The notes: a model not told the origin generated them from the sequence alone. DNA of 64,000 nucleotides from Pseudomonadota bacterium (GCA_023388175.1 JAEWGT010000017.1:553360-617359), one strand, 5' to 3'; counted from the first letter of the stretch, positions 17,558 through 26,404 are shown. A program made the numbers and translations.

Positions 17558-19071
17558 GATGCGGAACCCTCATTGAAATTGGCGATCGCCTGGACGATGA
17601 CGCCGGGATTGATGTCTTTGCCGGACAGCTCGGCCACCAGTTCGCGGTCGCGCATCACCACGATACGCGACGAATAGGCGACCACTTCGTCCAGCTCCGA
17701 AGAAATCACGACCAGCGACATGCCTTCATCGCGCAGCCTGTTGATGGTGCGGACGATTTCGGCATGGGCACCCACATCGATGCCGCGCGTCGGCTCGTCG
17801 AGAATGAGGAAATCTGGGTCCGTAGCCAGCCAGCGCGACAGGATGGCCTTCTGCTGGTTGCCGCCCGAAAGCAGCTTTATCGGCATGTCGAGCGAGGCGG
17901 CGCGAATATCCATGGCCTCGCCGAACTTGCCCGCGATTTCCATCTGCTCGTCACGATTGAGGGCGCTGAACCAGCCCAGCTTGCCCTGGAGGGCGATGAT
18001 GATGTTTTCGCGCACCGACAGATCGCCGAAAATGCCCTCGGCCTTGCGGTCCTCCGGGCAGAACCCAAAGCCATGGGCAATTGCATCGGTCGGTCTGGAA
18101 ATGCTTACCGTCTTGCCGTTCAGCGTCACTTCGCCTTCGTCGGCGGGATCGGCACCGAACATGATACGTGCCATTTCCGTGCGTCCCGAACCCAGCAGAC
18201 CGGCAACGCCCACCACTTCGCCCTTGTGAATGGTGAGATTGAAGGGATGCACGCTCCGTTTGCGACCGACATTGGTGAACCGCAGCAATTCCTCGCCCAG
18301 TGGACGCGCATCCTGAACGCCAGTCGCGCCGGAGAACGCAACATCCTTGCCCAGCATCAGCCGCACCACATCGGTGCGGGTCATATCATCGAGCGCACGC
18401 GTTTCCACCAGCTTGCCATTGCGCAGGATGGTGACACGATCGGCCAGCGCGAAGACCTGGTCGAGAAAATGGGTAATGAACACGATGGCGAGCCCATTCG
18501 CGCGCAGTTCGCGGATGATCTCGAACAGGCGCTCGACCTCGTTGCGGTCAAGGCTGGCCGTCGGCTCGTCCAGAATGAGTACCTTGCCGGAAAGCTCCAC
18601 GGCCCGCGCGATGGCAACGATCTGCTGCACCGCGACAGAATGTGCGCCCAATTCGCTGGCCGGATCGATTGCGAGACCATAGCGGTTGAGAATGTCTCGT
18701 GAATCCCGCTCCATCTTGCGCCGGTCGACCAGCCCGAACCGCGTTGGCTGATGTCCGAGGAACAGATTCTCCGCCACCGAGCGATTGGGCAGCAGATTGA
18801 CCTCCTGATAGACCGTACCAATGCCGTGTTTCTGCGCCTGTTGTGGGCTGTCGAGCACGACCCCCACGCCGTCGGCCAGCACCTGACCAATCGTCGGCTG
18901 ATAGGCGCCGGTCAATATCTTGATGAGGGTGGACTTGCCTGCCCCGTTCTCGCCGAGCAGCGCGTGGATCTCGCCGGCCTTGAGACCGAAGTCGACCTTG
19001 TCGAGCGCGACATGATTGCCGAAGACCTTGGTGATCCCGCGCGCTTCAAGTGCGTATTCATTGTCAGGCAT
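17554..19071 (-). CDS. ytfR: sugar ABC transporter ATP-binding protein (YtfR-like, double cassette)
   Basis: This 505-residue protein holds two fused ABC cassettes, as is usual for CUT2 importers. The first has a proper Walker A (GENGAGKSTLIK), the VYQEVNLLP Q-loop and the Walker B ILDEPTASLD. The second has the degenerate P-loop GLLGSGRTEMARI, the signature LLSGGNQQKAILSRW and DFLILDEPTRGID. It couples ATP hydrolysis to sugar uptake through YtfT/YjfF. The 153-base gap to ytfQ contains a family B repeat that may dampen downstream transcription. Confidence 0.93.
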   Translation of the reverse strand: MPDNEYALEARGITKVFGNHVALDKVDFGLKAGEIHALLGENGAGKSTLIKILTGAYQPTIGQVLADGVGVVLDSPQQAQKHGIGTVYQEVNLLPNRSVAENLFLGHQPTRFGLVDRRKMERDSRDILNRYGLAIDPASELGAHSVAVQQIVAIARAVELSGKVLILDEPTASLDRNEVERLFEIIRELRANGLAIVFITHFLDQVFALADRVTILRNGKLVETRALDDMTRTDVVRLMLGKDVAFSGATGVQDARPLGEELLRFTNVGRKRSVHPFNLTIHKGEVVGVAGLLGSGRTEMARIMFGADPADEGEVTLNGKTVSISRPTDAIAHGFGFCPEDRKAEGIFGDLSVRENIIIALQGKLGWFSALNRDEQMEIAGKFGEAMDIRAASLDMPIKLLSGGNQQKAILSRWLATDPDFLILDEPTRGIDVGAHAEIVRTINRLRDEGMSLVVISSELDEVVAYSSRIVVMRDRELVAELSGKDINPGVIVQAIANFNEGSAS

Positions 19072-19116
19072 GTGCCCCTCCCTGCCTGCCAGCAGTCTGC
19101 CCTAATCTCAGGGCTT

Positions 19117-19188
19117 CGTCATTGCCCGGCTTATCGGGGCAATCCACTCTGCGAAGGTGAACCACCCGGACGAGCCGGGTGGTGACGG
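19117..19188. repeat. family B palindromic intergenic repeat
   Basis: Two hairpin units lie in tandem: CATTGCCCGGC...GGGGCAATCCA and CCACCCGG ACGA CCGGGTGG followed by TGACGG. The same two-part element occurs at 27428, 39269, 40786 and 42118. It sits between ytfQ and ytfR and could act as an mRNA stabiliser or attenuator. Confidence 0.85.
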
Positions 19189-19224
19189 TGTTGCGAGTCT
19201 GGCGGTCAGCCAAACCGGGAGTTC

Positions 19225-20196
19225 TTAGTAGCCCAGATCCTTGCGGCGCTCATATTCGCCAGCCGGATCGTCAGCCGACGTATAGAGCTTGGACTCGGTG
19301 ATGATGAACTTTTCGGGTTCCGTGCCATCGGCCAGATATGCGGCCAGAACGTCGAAGGCGGGGCCAGCCATGTTGGGGGTCAATTCCACTGTGGCATTGG
19401 CTTCACCTGCAGCGATGGCGGTGAAGATATCCGGCACGGCATCGATGGAGACGACCAGAATGTCGGTGCCCGGCTTGAGACCAGCATCCTTGATCGCCTG
19501 AATGGCGCCAACGGCCATGTCGTCGTTATGGGCATAGACCGCACAGATGTCGGCGCCGCCATTTTCGGCCTTGATGAAGCCTTCCATCACTTCCTTGCCC
19601 TTGGAACGGGTGAAGTCGCCGGTCTGGCTGCGGACGATGGAAATGTTGCTGGCGCCAGCAATGGCTTCTTCAAAACCCTGCTTGCGATTGATGGCCGGGG
19701 TCGAGCCGACGGTACCCTGCAGTTCGACCACCTTGCAATCAGCGCCGGCAACGGTGTCGACCAGCCACTGCCCGGCCACGCGGCCTTCAACGACCTGATC
19801 CGAAGCAACAGAGGCGAGGTAGAGATCTTCGGGCGCATCGACGCCGCGGTCGAGCAGGACGACCGGAATTTCGGCTTCCTTGGCTTCGGTCAGCACGTCT
19901 TCCCAGCCGGTGGCAACCACAGGGGCAACCAGAATGGCGTCAACGCCCTGGGCGATGAAACCGCGAATGGCCTTGATCTGGTTTTCCTGCTTCTGCTGCG
20001 CATCGGCAAACTTGAGGTCGACGCCGCGCTCTTCAGCTTGCTGCCGGGTCACGGATGTTTCAGCAGCGCGCCAGCCCGATTCAGAACCGATCTGCGAAAA
20101 GCCAACAACCTTGCCGGTCAGGTCCTGCGCCATGGCAACAGAAGACAAGGCGGTAGCGAGGCTCGCCGCAATGGCGAGCTTGGTGATGATGCTCAC
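19225..20196 (-). CDS. ytfQ: periplasmic sugar-binding protein (YtfQ-like)
   Basis: This 323-residue ABC binding protein has a signal peptide (about 1-23, ending AMAQ). It follows E. coli YtfQ closely over its length: VVGFSQIGSESGWRAAET, then QQKQENQIKAIRGF, SQTGDFTRSKGKEVMEGFIKAENG and VELTPNMAGPAFD. YtfQ binds galactofuranose. I place the start at the GTG at 20196, because GGGAGGA stands six bases before it; an upstream TTG lies inside that ribosome site. It is the first gene of the importer operon. Confidence 0.93.
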   Translation of the reverse strand: MSIITKLAIAASLATALSSVAMAQDLTGKVVGFSQIGSESGWRAAETSVTRQQAEERGVDLKFADAQQKQENQIKAIRGFIAQGVDAILVAPVVATGWEDVLTEAKEAEIPVVLLDRGVDAPEDLYLASVASDQVVEGRVAGQWLVDTVAGADCKVVELQGTVGSTPAINRKQGFEEAIAGASNISIVRSQTGDFTRSKGKEVMEGFIKAENGGADICAVYAHNDDMAVGAIQAIKDAGLKPGTDILVVSIDAVPDIFTAIAAGEANATVELTPNMAGPAFDVLAAYLADGTEPEKFIITESKLYTSADDPAGEYERRKDLGY

Positions 20197-20251
20197 GATG
20201 AATCCTCCCAAAAGCCGCCCGGCGTTTTCGCTTCAGGCGGTGAGAGGACGC

Positions 20252-20279
20252 TACATAAAGTACTATTATATGTAAAGTA
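20252..20279 (-). promoter_or_regulatory. ytfQ promoter with overlapping direct repeats
   Basis: On the minus strand a consensus TATAAT (plus 20265-20270) lies about 70 bases before ytfQ. It is flanked by two near-identical 11-mers, TACATAAAGTA at 20252-20262 and TATGTAAAGTA at 20269-20279, spaced 17 bases. A repressor bound there would block the promoter; the GntR regulator of this operon is the candidate. Confidence 0.55.
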
Positions 20280-20293
20280 GGATTGTGCATAAC

Positions 20294-20327
20294 AAAAAGG
20301 CATCACACCAAAGGGTGCTATGCCTTT
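20294..20327 (-). terminator. Rho-independent terminator after the nucleoside hydrolase gene
   Basis: On the minus strand AAAGGCAT pairs with ATGCCTTT, with an inner CACC/GGTG pairing, and a TTTTTG tract follows. It separates the nucleoside hydrolase gene from the ytfQ promoter. Confidence 0.7.
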
Positions 20328-20356
20328 CATAATCAACGGGTTAGCGAGGCTTTACA

Positions 20357-21310
20357 TCAGCTGCGCGTCACGGTCGCCCGGTAGTGTTCAAGCACTTTCG
20401 GCCCATCGACACCGACACAAATGGTCTGGTGAGGGCGTCCCGCCCAGACCGAATGCACGCCGCCACGCTCCTCGGGCCAGAGCGCCGTTTGCCCCACGGC
20501 GACACCATCGCGGATGACCGCAACCGCACCGCGCCGCGTCTCGAACCATTCGGGGTGAAGCGCATAGGTGACCGCAAGCAGATCATGACCGACCACGCCG
20601 GACAGCCCCATGACATTCATGTAGAACTTGGCATAGTGCCCGCACATCTGCCGGAGCAATTCGCCATTTCCGCTCGCCTCATCGGCAAGACGGGCGAGAT
20701 AGCCATTGTCCAGGATGATGTCGTGGGTCACATCGAGCCCCACCACGACCACAGGCCATTCAGCCGCGAACATCTCGTCGGCGGCCACCGGATCGCCATG
20801 GATATTGGCTTCGGCCAAAGGCGTGATATTGCCGCTGCGGCCCTGGTAGCCGAACGCCCCGCCCATGATGATGACCTGTTTGGCGAGCCTGGCCACGTCC
20901 GGCGCTTCGCGCAAAGCCAGCGCCAGATTGGTCATTCGGCCAACGGCGATGATCGTCACCTCGCCCGGATGGGCCCGGAGGCTGTCGATGATGAACTGAT
21001 GGGCCGTTCCGGGGGCGAGGCCGCTCTCATCGACGGGCGGAATATCGATCTCGCCCAATCCGTTCGCGCCATGCACGGCGACGGGCTCCGGCTTGAACAC
21101 GCCATCGAGCGTTTCCGCCGCACCACGGATCACCGGCGCTGCGAGCCCGAATTTCTGCTTGAGAAACAGCGCATTGCGCGTCGTATCATCGATGCCCGCA
21201 TTGCCCACCACCGTGGTAATGCCAATCAGGTCGATTTCGGGGAGCTTGCTCAGGTAAAGCAGTGCCATGGCATCGTCGATGCCGGGATCGGTATCAAAAA
21301 TTACTTTCAT
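20357..21310 (-). CDS. inosine/uridine-preferring nucleoside hydrolase
   Basis: This 317-residue hydrolase splits ribonucleosides into base and ribose. The calcium-binding signature DTDPGIDDAMAL is at residues 6-17. Other family parts are VVGNAGIDDTTRNAL, the FGYQGRSGNITPLAEANIHGDP segment and a late conserved histidine region. Length is normal. The gene stands alone, bounded by its own terminator. Base specificity cannot be told from sequence. Confidence 0.92.
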   Translation of the reverse strand: MKVIFDTDPGIDDAMALLYLSKLPEIDLIGITTVVGNAGIDDTTRNALFLKQKFGLAAPVIRGAAETLDGVFKPEPVAVHGANGLGEIDIPPVDESGLAPGTAHQFIIDSLRAHPGEVTIIAVGRMTNLALALREAPDVARLAKQVIIMGGAFGYQGRSGNITPLAEANIHGDPVAADEMFAAEWPVVVVGLDVTHDIILDNGYLARLADEASGNGELLRQMCGHYAKFYMNVMGLSGVVGHDLLAVTYALHPEWFETRRGAVAVIRDGVAVGQTALWPEERGGVHSVWAGRPHQTICVGVDGPKVLEHYRATVTRS

Positions 21311-21404
21311 TCACATCGCCGTCTTTGGTTCGGAATAGGCCTTAACCCGGTCTTGTTCTAATGTCTCGCCGCGTTTCTAGCATGAAGCAGCTTGACTATC
21401 GACG

Positions 21405-21428
21405 TTTTTTGACCAAACGATCAAAAAT
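21405..21428. promoter_or_regulatory. palindromic operator before fgd
   Basis: TTTTTTGACC-AAAC-GATCAAAAAT is an inverted repeat with a 4-base spacer; the two 10-base arms agree at 8 positions. The core TTTGAYC-N4-GRTCAAA recurs at 26353 before the other F420-type oxidoreductase gene. It sits about 30 bases upstream of the fgd start. Size and symmetry suit a TetR-type repressor, though none is encoded nearby. Confidence 0.65.
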
Positions 21429-21456
21429 AGATCGGTCGCATCCGGGAGGCACTGAC

Positions 21457-22455
21457 ATGCGGTTTGGCTACAAGGCATCGGCAGAGCAGTTTGCCCCCAA
21501 TGACCTCTTGCGTTTTGCGGTCGAGGCCGAGCAGGCAGGGTTCGACTCCGTATTTGTTTCCGACCATTTCCAGCCCTGGAAACACACCGATGGCCACGCG
21601 CCATTCGCACCCGGCTGGATGTCGGCGGTCCTGGCCCGCACTGAAAAGATCATTCTGGGCACATCCGTGCTCACCCCGACCTTCCGCCTGCACCCAACCG
21701 TGGTCGCCCATGCCTTCGGCACGATGGGCGCCATGTTTCCCGGTCGCGTCATCCTGGGCGTCGGAACCGGCGAGGGCCTCAATGAAGTCCCGGCCACCGG
21801 CATGGAATGGCCCGAACTCAAGGAGCGCTCGGCGCGTCTGCGCGAGGCCGTCAAGCTCATCCGCCAGCTCTGGACCGAGGACCGCGTCAGTTTTGAGGGC
21901 CAATATTACAAGACCGTCAACGCCACAATCTACGACAAGCCCGCCGAACCCACGCCCATCTACATCGCCGCCGGGGGCCCGCTGAATGCCAAATATGCCG
22001 GTCGCGCCGGCGATGGCTTCATCTGCACCTCCGGCAAGGGCGCCGAACTCTACGTCGATCAGCTCCTGCCCAATGTTGAAGCCGGCCGCGCCGAAAGTGA
22101 ACTGGCAGCAAAGCCCTTTGAGCGCATGGTCGAGGTGAAGGTCTCCTTCGACACCGACCCCGACCGGGCGCTGAACGACTGCCGCAACTGGGCGGCGCTC
22201 TCCCTCTCCGCCGAGGAAAAGCACTCGGTACAGGACGCTGAGGAAATGGAACGCCTTGCCGATGCCCTGCCCATCGAGCGCGTCGCCAAGCGCTGGATCG
22301 TTTCCTCGGACCCGGACGAGCATGTCGCGGCGATCAAGACTTATATCGACTACGGCTTCGATCATCTGGTCTTCCACGCGCCGGGCACGGACCAGAGCCG
22401 GTTTCTGAACTTGTACGCGAAGGAAATATTGCCCCGGTTGCGGAAGCTCACATGA
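21457..22455 (+). CDS. fgd: F420-dependent glucose-6-phosphate dehydrogenase
   Basis: This 332-residue luciferase-like TIM-barrel enzyme oxidises glucose-6-phosphate while reducing cofactor F420. It matches mycobacterial Fgd1 at active-site positions: Asp36-His37 and Trp41 in SDHFQPW, Glu106 in GVGTGEGLNE, and the phosphate ligands Lys194 (TSGKGAEL), Lys255 (AEEKHSV) and Arg279 (VAKRWIV). I chose the ATG at 21457, with GGGAGG seven bases upstream; the frame is open back to 21361 without a ribosome site. It heads a cluster with cofE and an ABC importer. A generic FMN-dependent LLM enzyme is unlikely given these residues. Confidence 0.9.
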   Translation: MRFGYKASAEQFAPNDLLRFAVEAEQAGFDSVFVSDHFQPWKHTDGHAPFAPGWMSAVLARTEKIILGTSVLTPTFRLHPTVVAHAFGTMGAMFPGRVILGVGTGEGLNEVPATGMEWPELKERSARLREAVKLIRQLWTEDRVSFEGQYYKTVNATIYDKPAEPTPIYIAAGGPLNAKYAGRAGDGFICTSGKGAELYVDQLLPNVEAGRAESELAAKPFERMVEVKVSFDTDPDRALNDCRNWAALSLSAEEKHSVQDAEEMERLADALPIERVAKRWIVSSDPDEHVAAIKTYIDYGFDHLVFHAPGTDQSRFLNLYAKEILPRLRKLT

Positions 22456-22476
22456 TCGCGCAATTGCACTCGTTAA

Positions 22477-22508
22477 GCCCCTACCCCTCGAGGGGGAGGG
22501 AGGCGAAG
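22477..22508. repeat. family A palindromic repeat between fgd and cofE
   Basis: A single CCCCTACCCCTCGAGGGGGAGGG unit sits in the 85-base gap. It has the same composition and core as the copies in epmB. Confidence 0.75.
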
Positions 22509-22540
22509 GAACTGCGCATTCAGTTCAAGGCGGTCCATCC

Positions 22541-23350
22541 ATGACCCCCCGCCTCTCCGTCTGGGGCATTACCGGCCTCCCCGAAATCGTCCCGAATGAC
22601 GATCTTGTCGCCCTGATCATCGACGCAGTCGGGGCCCAGTCCGCGGCCGATCCCGACCTTGGCCTGCAGCCCGGCGACATCCTCGTCGTCACCTCAAAAA
22701 TCGTCTCCAAATCCGAAGGCATGCAGGTGCCCGCCGCTGAGCGTGAACAGGCCATTGCCGCCGATACGGTCCGCGTTGTCGCCGAGCGCGTGCATCCCGG
22801 AGGCACGTTCAAAATCGTCGAAACCCGCCAGGGCCTCGTCATGGCCGCCGCCGGCATCGACATGTCCAATGTGCCTGAAGGCCTCGCGCTGCGCCTGCCC
22901 GCCGACCCCGACGCTTCGGCCAGAAAACTCTGCGCCGGCCTCCGCGAAAAACTGGGCATCGACATCGGCATCATCATCACCGACACGATTGGCCGCGCAT
23001 GGCGCGTCGGCCAGACCGACATGGCCATCGGCGCGGCGGGCATTCAGCTCACCGACGACCTGCGCGGCGCCAATGACACCAATGGGCGCCCGCTGCATGT
23101 CACCCAGGCCGTGATTGCCGACGAAATCGCCGGAGCTGCCGATCTGGTCAAAGGCAAGACCACCGGCATTCCCGTCGCGGTGGTGCGTGGCCTCGCCCGT
23201 TTCGTCACCGATCTCGACGCCCCCGGCGCACGCAGTCTCACCCGCACCGGCGACGACGACATGTTCCGCTTCGGCTCAGCAGAAGCCTACCGCCTCGGCT
23301 ACGAAGCGGCATTGGCGGAAATCAAATCCAAAAGCGTCAAACAGGACTAG
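22541..23350 (+). CDS. cofE: coenzyme F420-0:L-glutamate ligase CofE
   Basis: This 269-residue GTP-dependent ligase adds the gamma-glutamyl tail to F420-0. Conserved segments in order are SKIVSKSEG, ETRQGLVMAAAGIDMSNV, IITDTIGRAWRVGQTDMAIG and the DLRGANDTNGRPLHVTQ metal/GTP region. It is the stand-alone form (about 250 residues), not the fused FbiB of actinobacteria. It lies between fgd and an ABC importer whose start is only five bases away. No other F420 biosynthesis gene is in the window. Confidence 0.93.
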   Translation: MTPRLSVWGITGLPEIVPNDDLVALIIDAVGAQSAADPDLGLQPGDILVVTSKIVSKSEGMQVPAAEREQAIAADTVRVVAERVHPGGTFKIVETRQGLVMAAAGIDMSNVPEGLALRLPADPDASARKLCAGLREKLGIDIGIIITDTIGRAWRVGQTDMAIGAAGIQLTDDLRGANDTNGRPLHVTQAVIADEIAGAADLVKGKTTGIPVAVVRGLARFVTDLDAPGARSLTRTGDDDMFRFGSAEAYRLGYEAALAEIKSKSVKQD

Positions 23351-23355
23351 CGCCC

Positions 23356-24288
23356 ATGCGTTTGCCTATCCCTGCCCTCATGATCCTGACCTTAGCCGCG
23401 CTGCCGGTTCAGGCCCAAACCAACTATCCGCTTACGCTCGACAATTGCGGGGTTTCCGTCACGTTCGAGAACACCCCCGAGCGCGTCGTCGCTGTAAAGT
23501 CCACCGCCACCGAACTCCTTCTTTCACTTGGTTTGGCGGACAGAATTGTCGGAATCGGTTTTCAGGATGCGCCCCTGCCCGACCATCTGGCGGTCGACCT
23601 GCCCGTCCTTTCAGACAAGCTCCCCAGTCAGGAAGTCGTCCTCGAAGCCGAGCCGGATTTCATCTATGGCGGTTGGGAAAGCAATTTCGCCGCCGATGGC
23701 GCGGGCGAACGCCAGACGCTGGATGCGCTGGGCGTGAACACTTATGTTGCCCCCGCCGCCTGCCGCACGATCAAGCCCCCAAAACTAACCTTCGACATGC
23801 TGTTCTCAGAGATCGAAGAAATGGGCGCCATTTTCGATGTCGAAACCGCCGCCACAAACCTCGTCGCTGAACAGAAAAACGTTCTCGATGGAATCAAACA
23901 GGACGAACACGGCCTCACCGCCGTCTGGTATTCCTCGGGTACCAAAACCCCTTACGTGGGCGCCGGCAGCAATGCTCCCGCCATGATCATGGAAGCGCTT
24001 GGTCTCTCCAACATCTTCGCCGATATCGACGAAGGCTGGACCTCCGCAAGTTGGGAAGCCGTGGTCGATGCCAATCCCGATGTCATCATTCTGGTCGATG
24101 CCGCCTGGAACTCCGCCGCGCAGAAAAAGACGCTCCTTGCCGAAAACCCTATCACCAGCCAGCTGGACGCGGTGAAAAACGAACGCTACCTCATCCTGCC
24201 CTTCCCCGCTTCGGAAGCCGGCGTGCGCAATGTCCCGGCGGCTGCGGATATGGCGGCGCAATTGGCGGAATTAAGCTTCGGCGAATGA
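23356..24288 (+). CDS. ABC substrate-binding protein, proposed F420-0 uptake
   Basis: This 310-residue cluster-A-type (BtuF/FepB fold) binding protein has a signal peptide (about 1-20, ending VQAQ). Family features are TPERVVAVKSTATELLLSLGLADRIVGIG, EAEPDFIYGG and a long central helix. Two cysteines (near residues 32 and 136) may pair. By sequence alone it could bind siderophores or corrinoids. Its place five bases after cofE and beside fgd matches the cassette proposed to import F420-0 in actinobacteria that lack early F420 synthesis, so F420-0 is the leading candidate. Confidence 0.8.
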   Translation: MRLPIPALMILTLAALPVQAQTNYPLTLDNCGVSVTFENTPERVVAVKSTATELLLSLGLADRIVGIGFQDAPLPDHLAVDLPVLSDKLPSQEVVLEAEPDFIYGGWESNFAADGAGERQTLDALGVNTYVAPAACRTIKPPKLTFDMLFSEIEEMGAIFDVETAATNLVAEQKNVLDGIKQDEHGLTAVWYSSGTKTPYVGAGSNAPAMIMEALGLSNIFADIDEGWTSASWEAVVDANPDVIILVDAAWNSAAQKKTLLAENPITSQLDAVKNERYLILPFPASEAGVRNVPAAADMAAQLAELSFGE

Positions 24289-24380
24289 AGGTGAACGTCG
24301 GCCTAGTACAGCACCCTCCGACCTTGTCTCGTCAAAGAAGGTTGGGCCTCTGGGCGTCCCGCACCCTCGATTATGCGGCT

Positions 24381-24505
24381 CCTTCGCATCCCTCCCCCTC
24401 AACGGGGAGGGGGCGAAAGAGCCAAGCCTACAGGCCAAGTCCCAGTGTCCAGAAGATGCGCGATTTACACCTCCCCCGTGACGGGGGAGGTTGGGAGGGG
24501 GTGCC
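24381..24505. repeat. pair of family A repeats in the transporter operon
   Basis: Two units at 24381-24420 (CCCTCCCCCTC AAC GGGGAGGGGG) and 24467-24505 (ACCTCCCCCGTGACGGGGGAGG, then TTGGGAGGGGGT) fill most of the 235-base gap between binding protein and permease genes. Nothing else is recognisable in that gap. Confidence 0.8.
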
Positions 24506-24523
24506 GGCACACCCGATGCCTGC

Positions 24524-25531
24524 GTGACAGTTCGCCGCCTCACGCTACCCGCACTTGCCGCCCTCCTCATCCTCAGCGCCGTTGCCGCTGTCACCTTCGG
24601 CCCGGCCGACATCACCGCGGCCGAAGTCTGGTCCATCATCCTGCACCATCTCGGTCTCGCCCCCGATAGCCCGGTGTCAAACCTGCGCGACGCCATTGTC
24701 TGGGACTTGCGCCTGCCCCGCGTGCTGACCGCCATGGCCGTAGGCGCCGGCCTCGCCCTGTCCGGCACGGTCATGCAGGCGCTCACCCGCAACCCTCTTG
24801 CCGATCCCTACCTGCTTGGCCTTTCTTCCGGTGCGGCACTTGGCGCGGTTATCTTCCTGCTCGCTGGGCTCGGTCTCATGATACAGGTCGGTGCCTTCCT
24901 TGGCAGCCTGGGCGCACTGGCCCTGGCCTTGCTCGTCGCCGGGCTGCTCGGTGGAGCAACCCCCAGCCGCGCCATTCTCGTCGGCATCTGCATCTCCGCC
25001 TTCGCGTCGGCGGCAACTTCGTTCCTGATCTTCTGGTCCGCCACCGGCGACAGCTACCGCGAAATCCTGTCCTGGCTGATGGGCTCGCTTGCCGGCTCAC
25101 TCTGGTCAGATGCTGCAATGGCCTCCGCCATCCTTCTGATAACGGCTCCCATCATTCTCCTTTCCGGCCGCGCGCTCGATGGATTTGCCTTTGGCGACAA
25201 TGCAGCGGCCAGCCTTGGCATAGACGTTTCCCGCCTGCGCTGGACCCTGCTTGGCGCGACGGCTCTGCTCACGGGCATAATGGTCACTATTGGCGGCGCC
25301 ATCGGCTTTGTAGGTCTGGTCGTGCCTCATGCCGTGCGATTGGCGACCGGCTCGCGCCACCGCATCCTGCTGCCCCACGCCATGCTGGTCGGGGCCATCT
25401 TCATGCTTTGGACTGATACAGCCGCCCGCAGCCTCTTTTCCCCGCGCGAATTGCCGGTGGGCATTATCACTGCCATGATCGGAGCGCCGATTTTTCTGCT
25501 GGTTCTCCTCCGCTATCGGAGGATCACATGA
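24524..25531 (+). CDS. FecCD-type ABC permease, proposed F420-0 importer
   Basis: This 335-residue permease of the FecCD/BtuC family has about ten helices. Signature segments are LRLPRVLTAMAVGAGLALSG, LTRNPLADPYLLGLSSGAALGAV and GFVGLVVPHAVRL. I place the start at the GTG at 24524; the frame is open back to 24491, but that part is repeat sequence. Its stop overlaps the ATPase start by four bases. Confidence 0.85.
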   Translation: MTVRRLTLPALAALLILSAVAAVTFGPADITAAEVWSIILHHLGLAPDSPVSNLRDAIVWDLRLPRVLTAMAVGAGLALSGTVMQALTRNPLADPYLLGLSSGAALGAVIFLLAGLGLMIQVGAFLGSLGALALALLVAGLLGGATPSRAILVGICISAFASAATSFLIFWSATGDSYREILSWLMGSLAGSLWSDAAMASAILLITAPIILLSGRALDGFAFGDNAAASLGIDVSRLRWTLLGATALLTGIMVTIGGAIGFVGLVVPHAVRLATGSRHRILLPHAMLVGAIFMLWTDTAARSLFSPRELPVGIITAMIGAPIFLLVLLRYRRIT

Positions 25532-26331
25532 GCCTTGTCGTCGATGGACTTTCGGTCACAAAGGGCGGCAAATCCATCCTGTCCGGCGTCTCCTTCACCG
25601 CCCCGTCCTCCGCCATCACCGGCCTGGTTGGCCCCAATGGCGCCGGAAAGTCGACATTGCTGAATGCCCTGTTCGGGATTGTACCGGCCAGCGGCGAAGC
25701 GCGTTTCGGGACCGATAATCTGCTGAACATGCCCCGCCGCGACCGCGCGCGCCGTGCCGCCTTTGTCGAGCAATCCGCATCCACCGAAGAGCGCCTCACC
25801 GTCCGCGACGTGGTCGCCTTGGGCCGCATCCCGTTCCAGTCGGCCTTGTCGTCGACCACCGCCCCCGAGGACAAGGCGATCATCGACGCCGTCCTCGACG
25901 AAACGGGCATGAGCGCCTTTACCCATCGCCGCTTCGACACCCTCTCCGGCGGCGAGCAGCAGCGCGTCCACATCGCCCGGGCTCTGGCGCAACAGCCGCG
26001 CCTGCTCGTGCTCGATGAACCCACCAGCCATCTCGACATCAGCGCCCAATTGCAGCTTCTCACCCTGCTGCACCGCAGGGCCAGGGCCGGAACCACCATT
26101 TTTCTCGCGCTCCACGATCTCAATCTGGCCGCGCGCTCCTGCGACCATCTGGTCATGCTGGACGGCGGCACGCTTCTGGCCGAAGGCTCGCCCGAGCGCG
26201 TTCTCACGCCCGAAAACCTGCTTCAAGCCTATGGCGTCCGCGCCCGCCTTCTGCCTGATCCTGTGTCCGCTCGATCAATCATCGTCTATGATGATGCCAC
26301 CGAGCGTGCCACGCCGCACAATCCCGATTGA
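25528..26331 (+). CDS. ABC ATP-binding protein, proposed F420-0 importer
   Basis: This 267-residue FepC/BtuD-like ATPase has Walker A GPNGAGKSTLLN, the signature LSGGEQQRVHIARAL, Walker B LLVLDEPTSHLD and the switch His in LALHDLNLAAR. It completes the three-part importer with the two preceding genes. ATPases of this kind do not reveal the substrate; the assignment comes from context. Confidence 0.87.
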   Translation: MSLVVDGLSVTKGGKSILSGVSFTAPSSAITGLVGPNGAGKSTLLNALFGIVPASGEARFGTDNLLNMPRRDRARRAAFVEQSASTEERLTVRDVVALGRIPFQSALSSTTAPEDKAIIDAVLDETGMSAFTHRRFDTLSGGEQQRVHIARALAQQPRLLVLDEPTSHLDISAQLQLLTLLHRRARAGTTIFLALHDLNLAARSCDHLVMLDGGTLLAEGSPERVLTPENLLQAYGVRARLLPDPVSARSIIVYDDATERATPHNPD

Positions 26332-26352
26332 CAATCCGCCATCCTCCCCTAA

Positions 26353-26376
26353 AAATTTGATCGACTGGTCAAATTT
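26353..26376. promoter_or_regulatory. palindromic operator before the second F420-type oxidoreductase
   Basis: AAATTTGATC-GACT-GGTCAAATTT is an inverted repeat whose arms agree at nine of ten bases. It shares the TTTGAYC-N4-GRTCAAA core with the site at 21405. It lies 28 bases upstream of the start codon. Confidence 0.7.
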
Positions 26377-26404
26377 CTGACTGGAAAGGGAGCGCGGGGA
26401 AATC

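Noticed and set aside
21457..22455. Plain FMN-dependent luciferase-like monooxygenase for the fgd gene
   Set aside because: The His/Glu catalytic pair and the three glucose-6-phosphate phosphate ligands of Fgd1 are all present.
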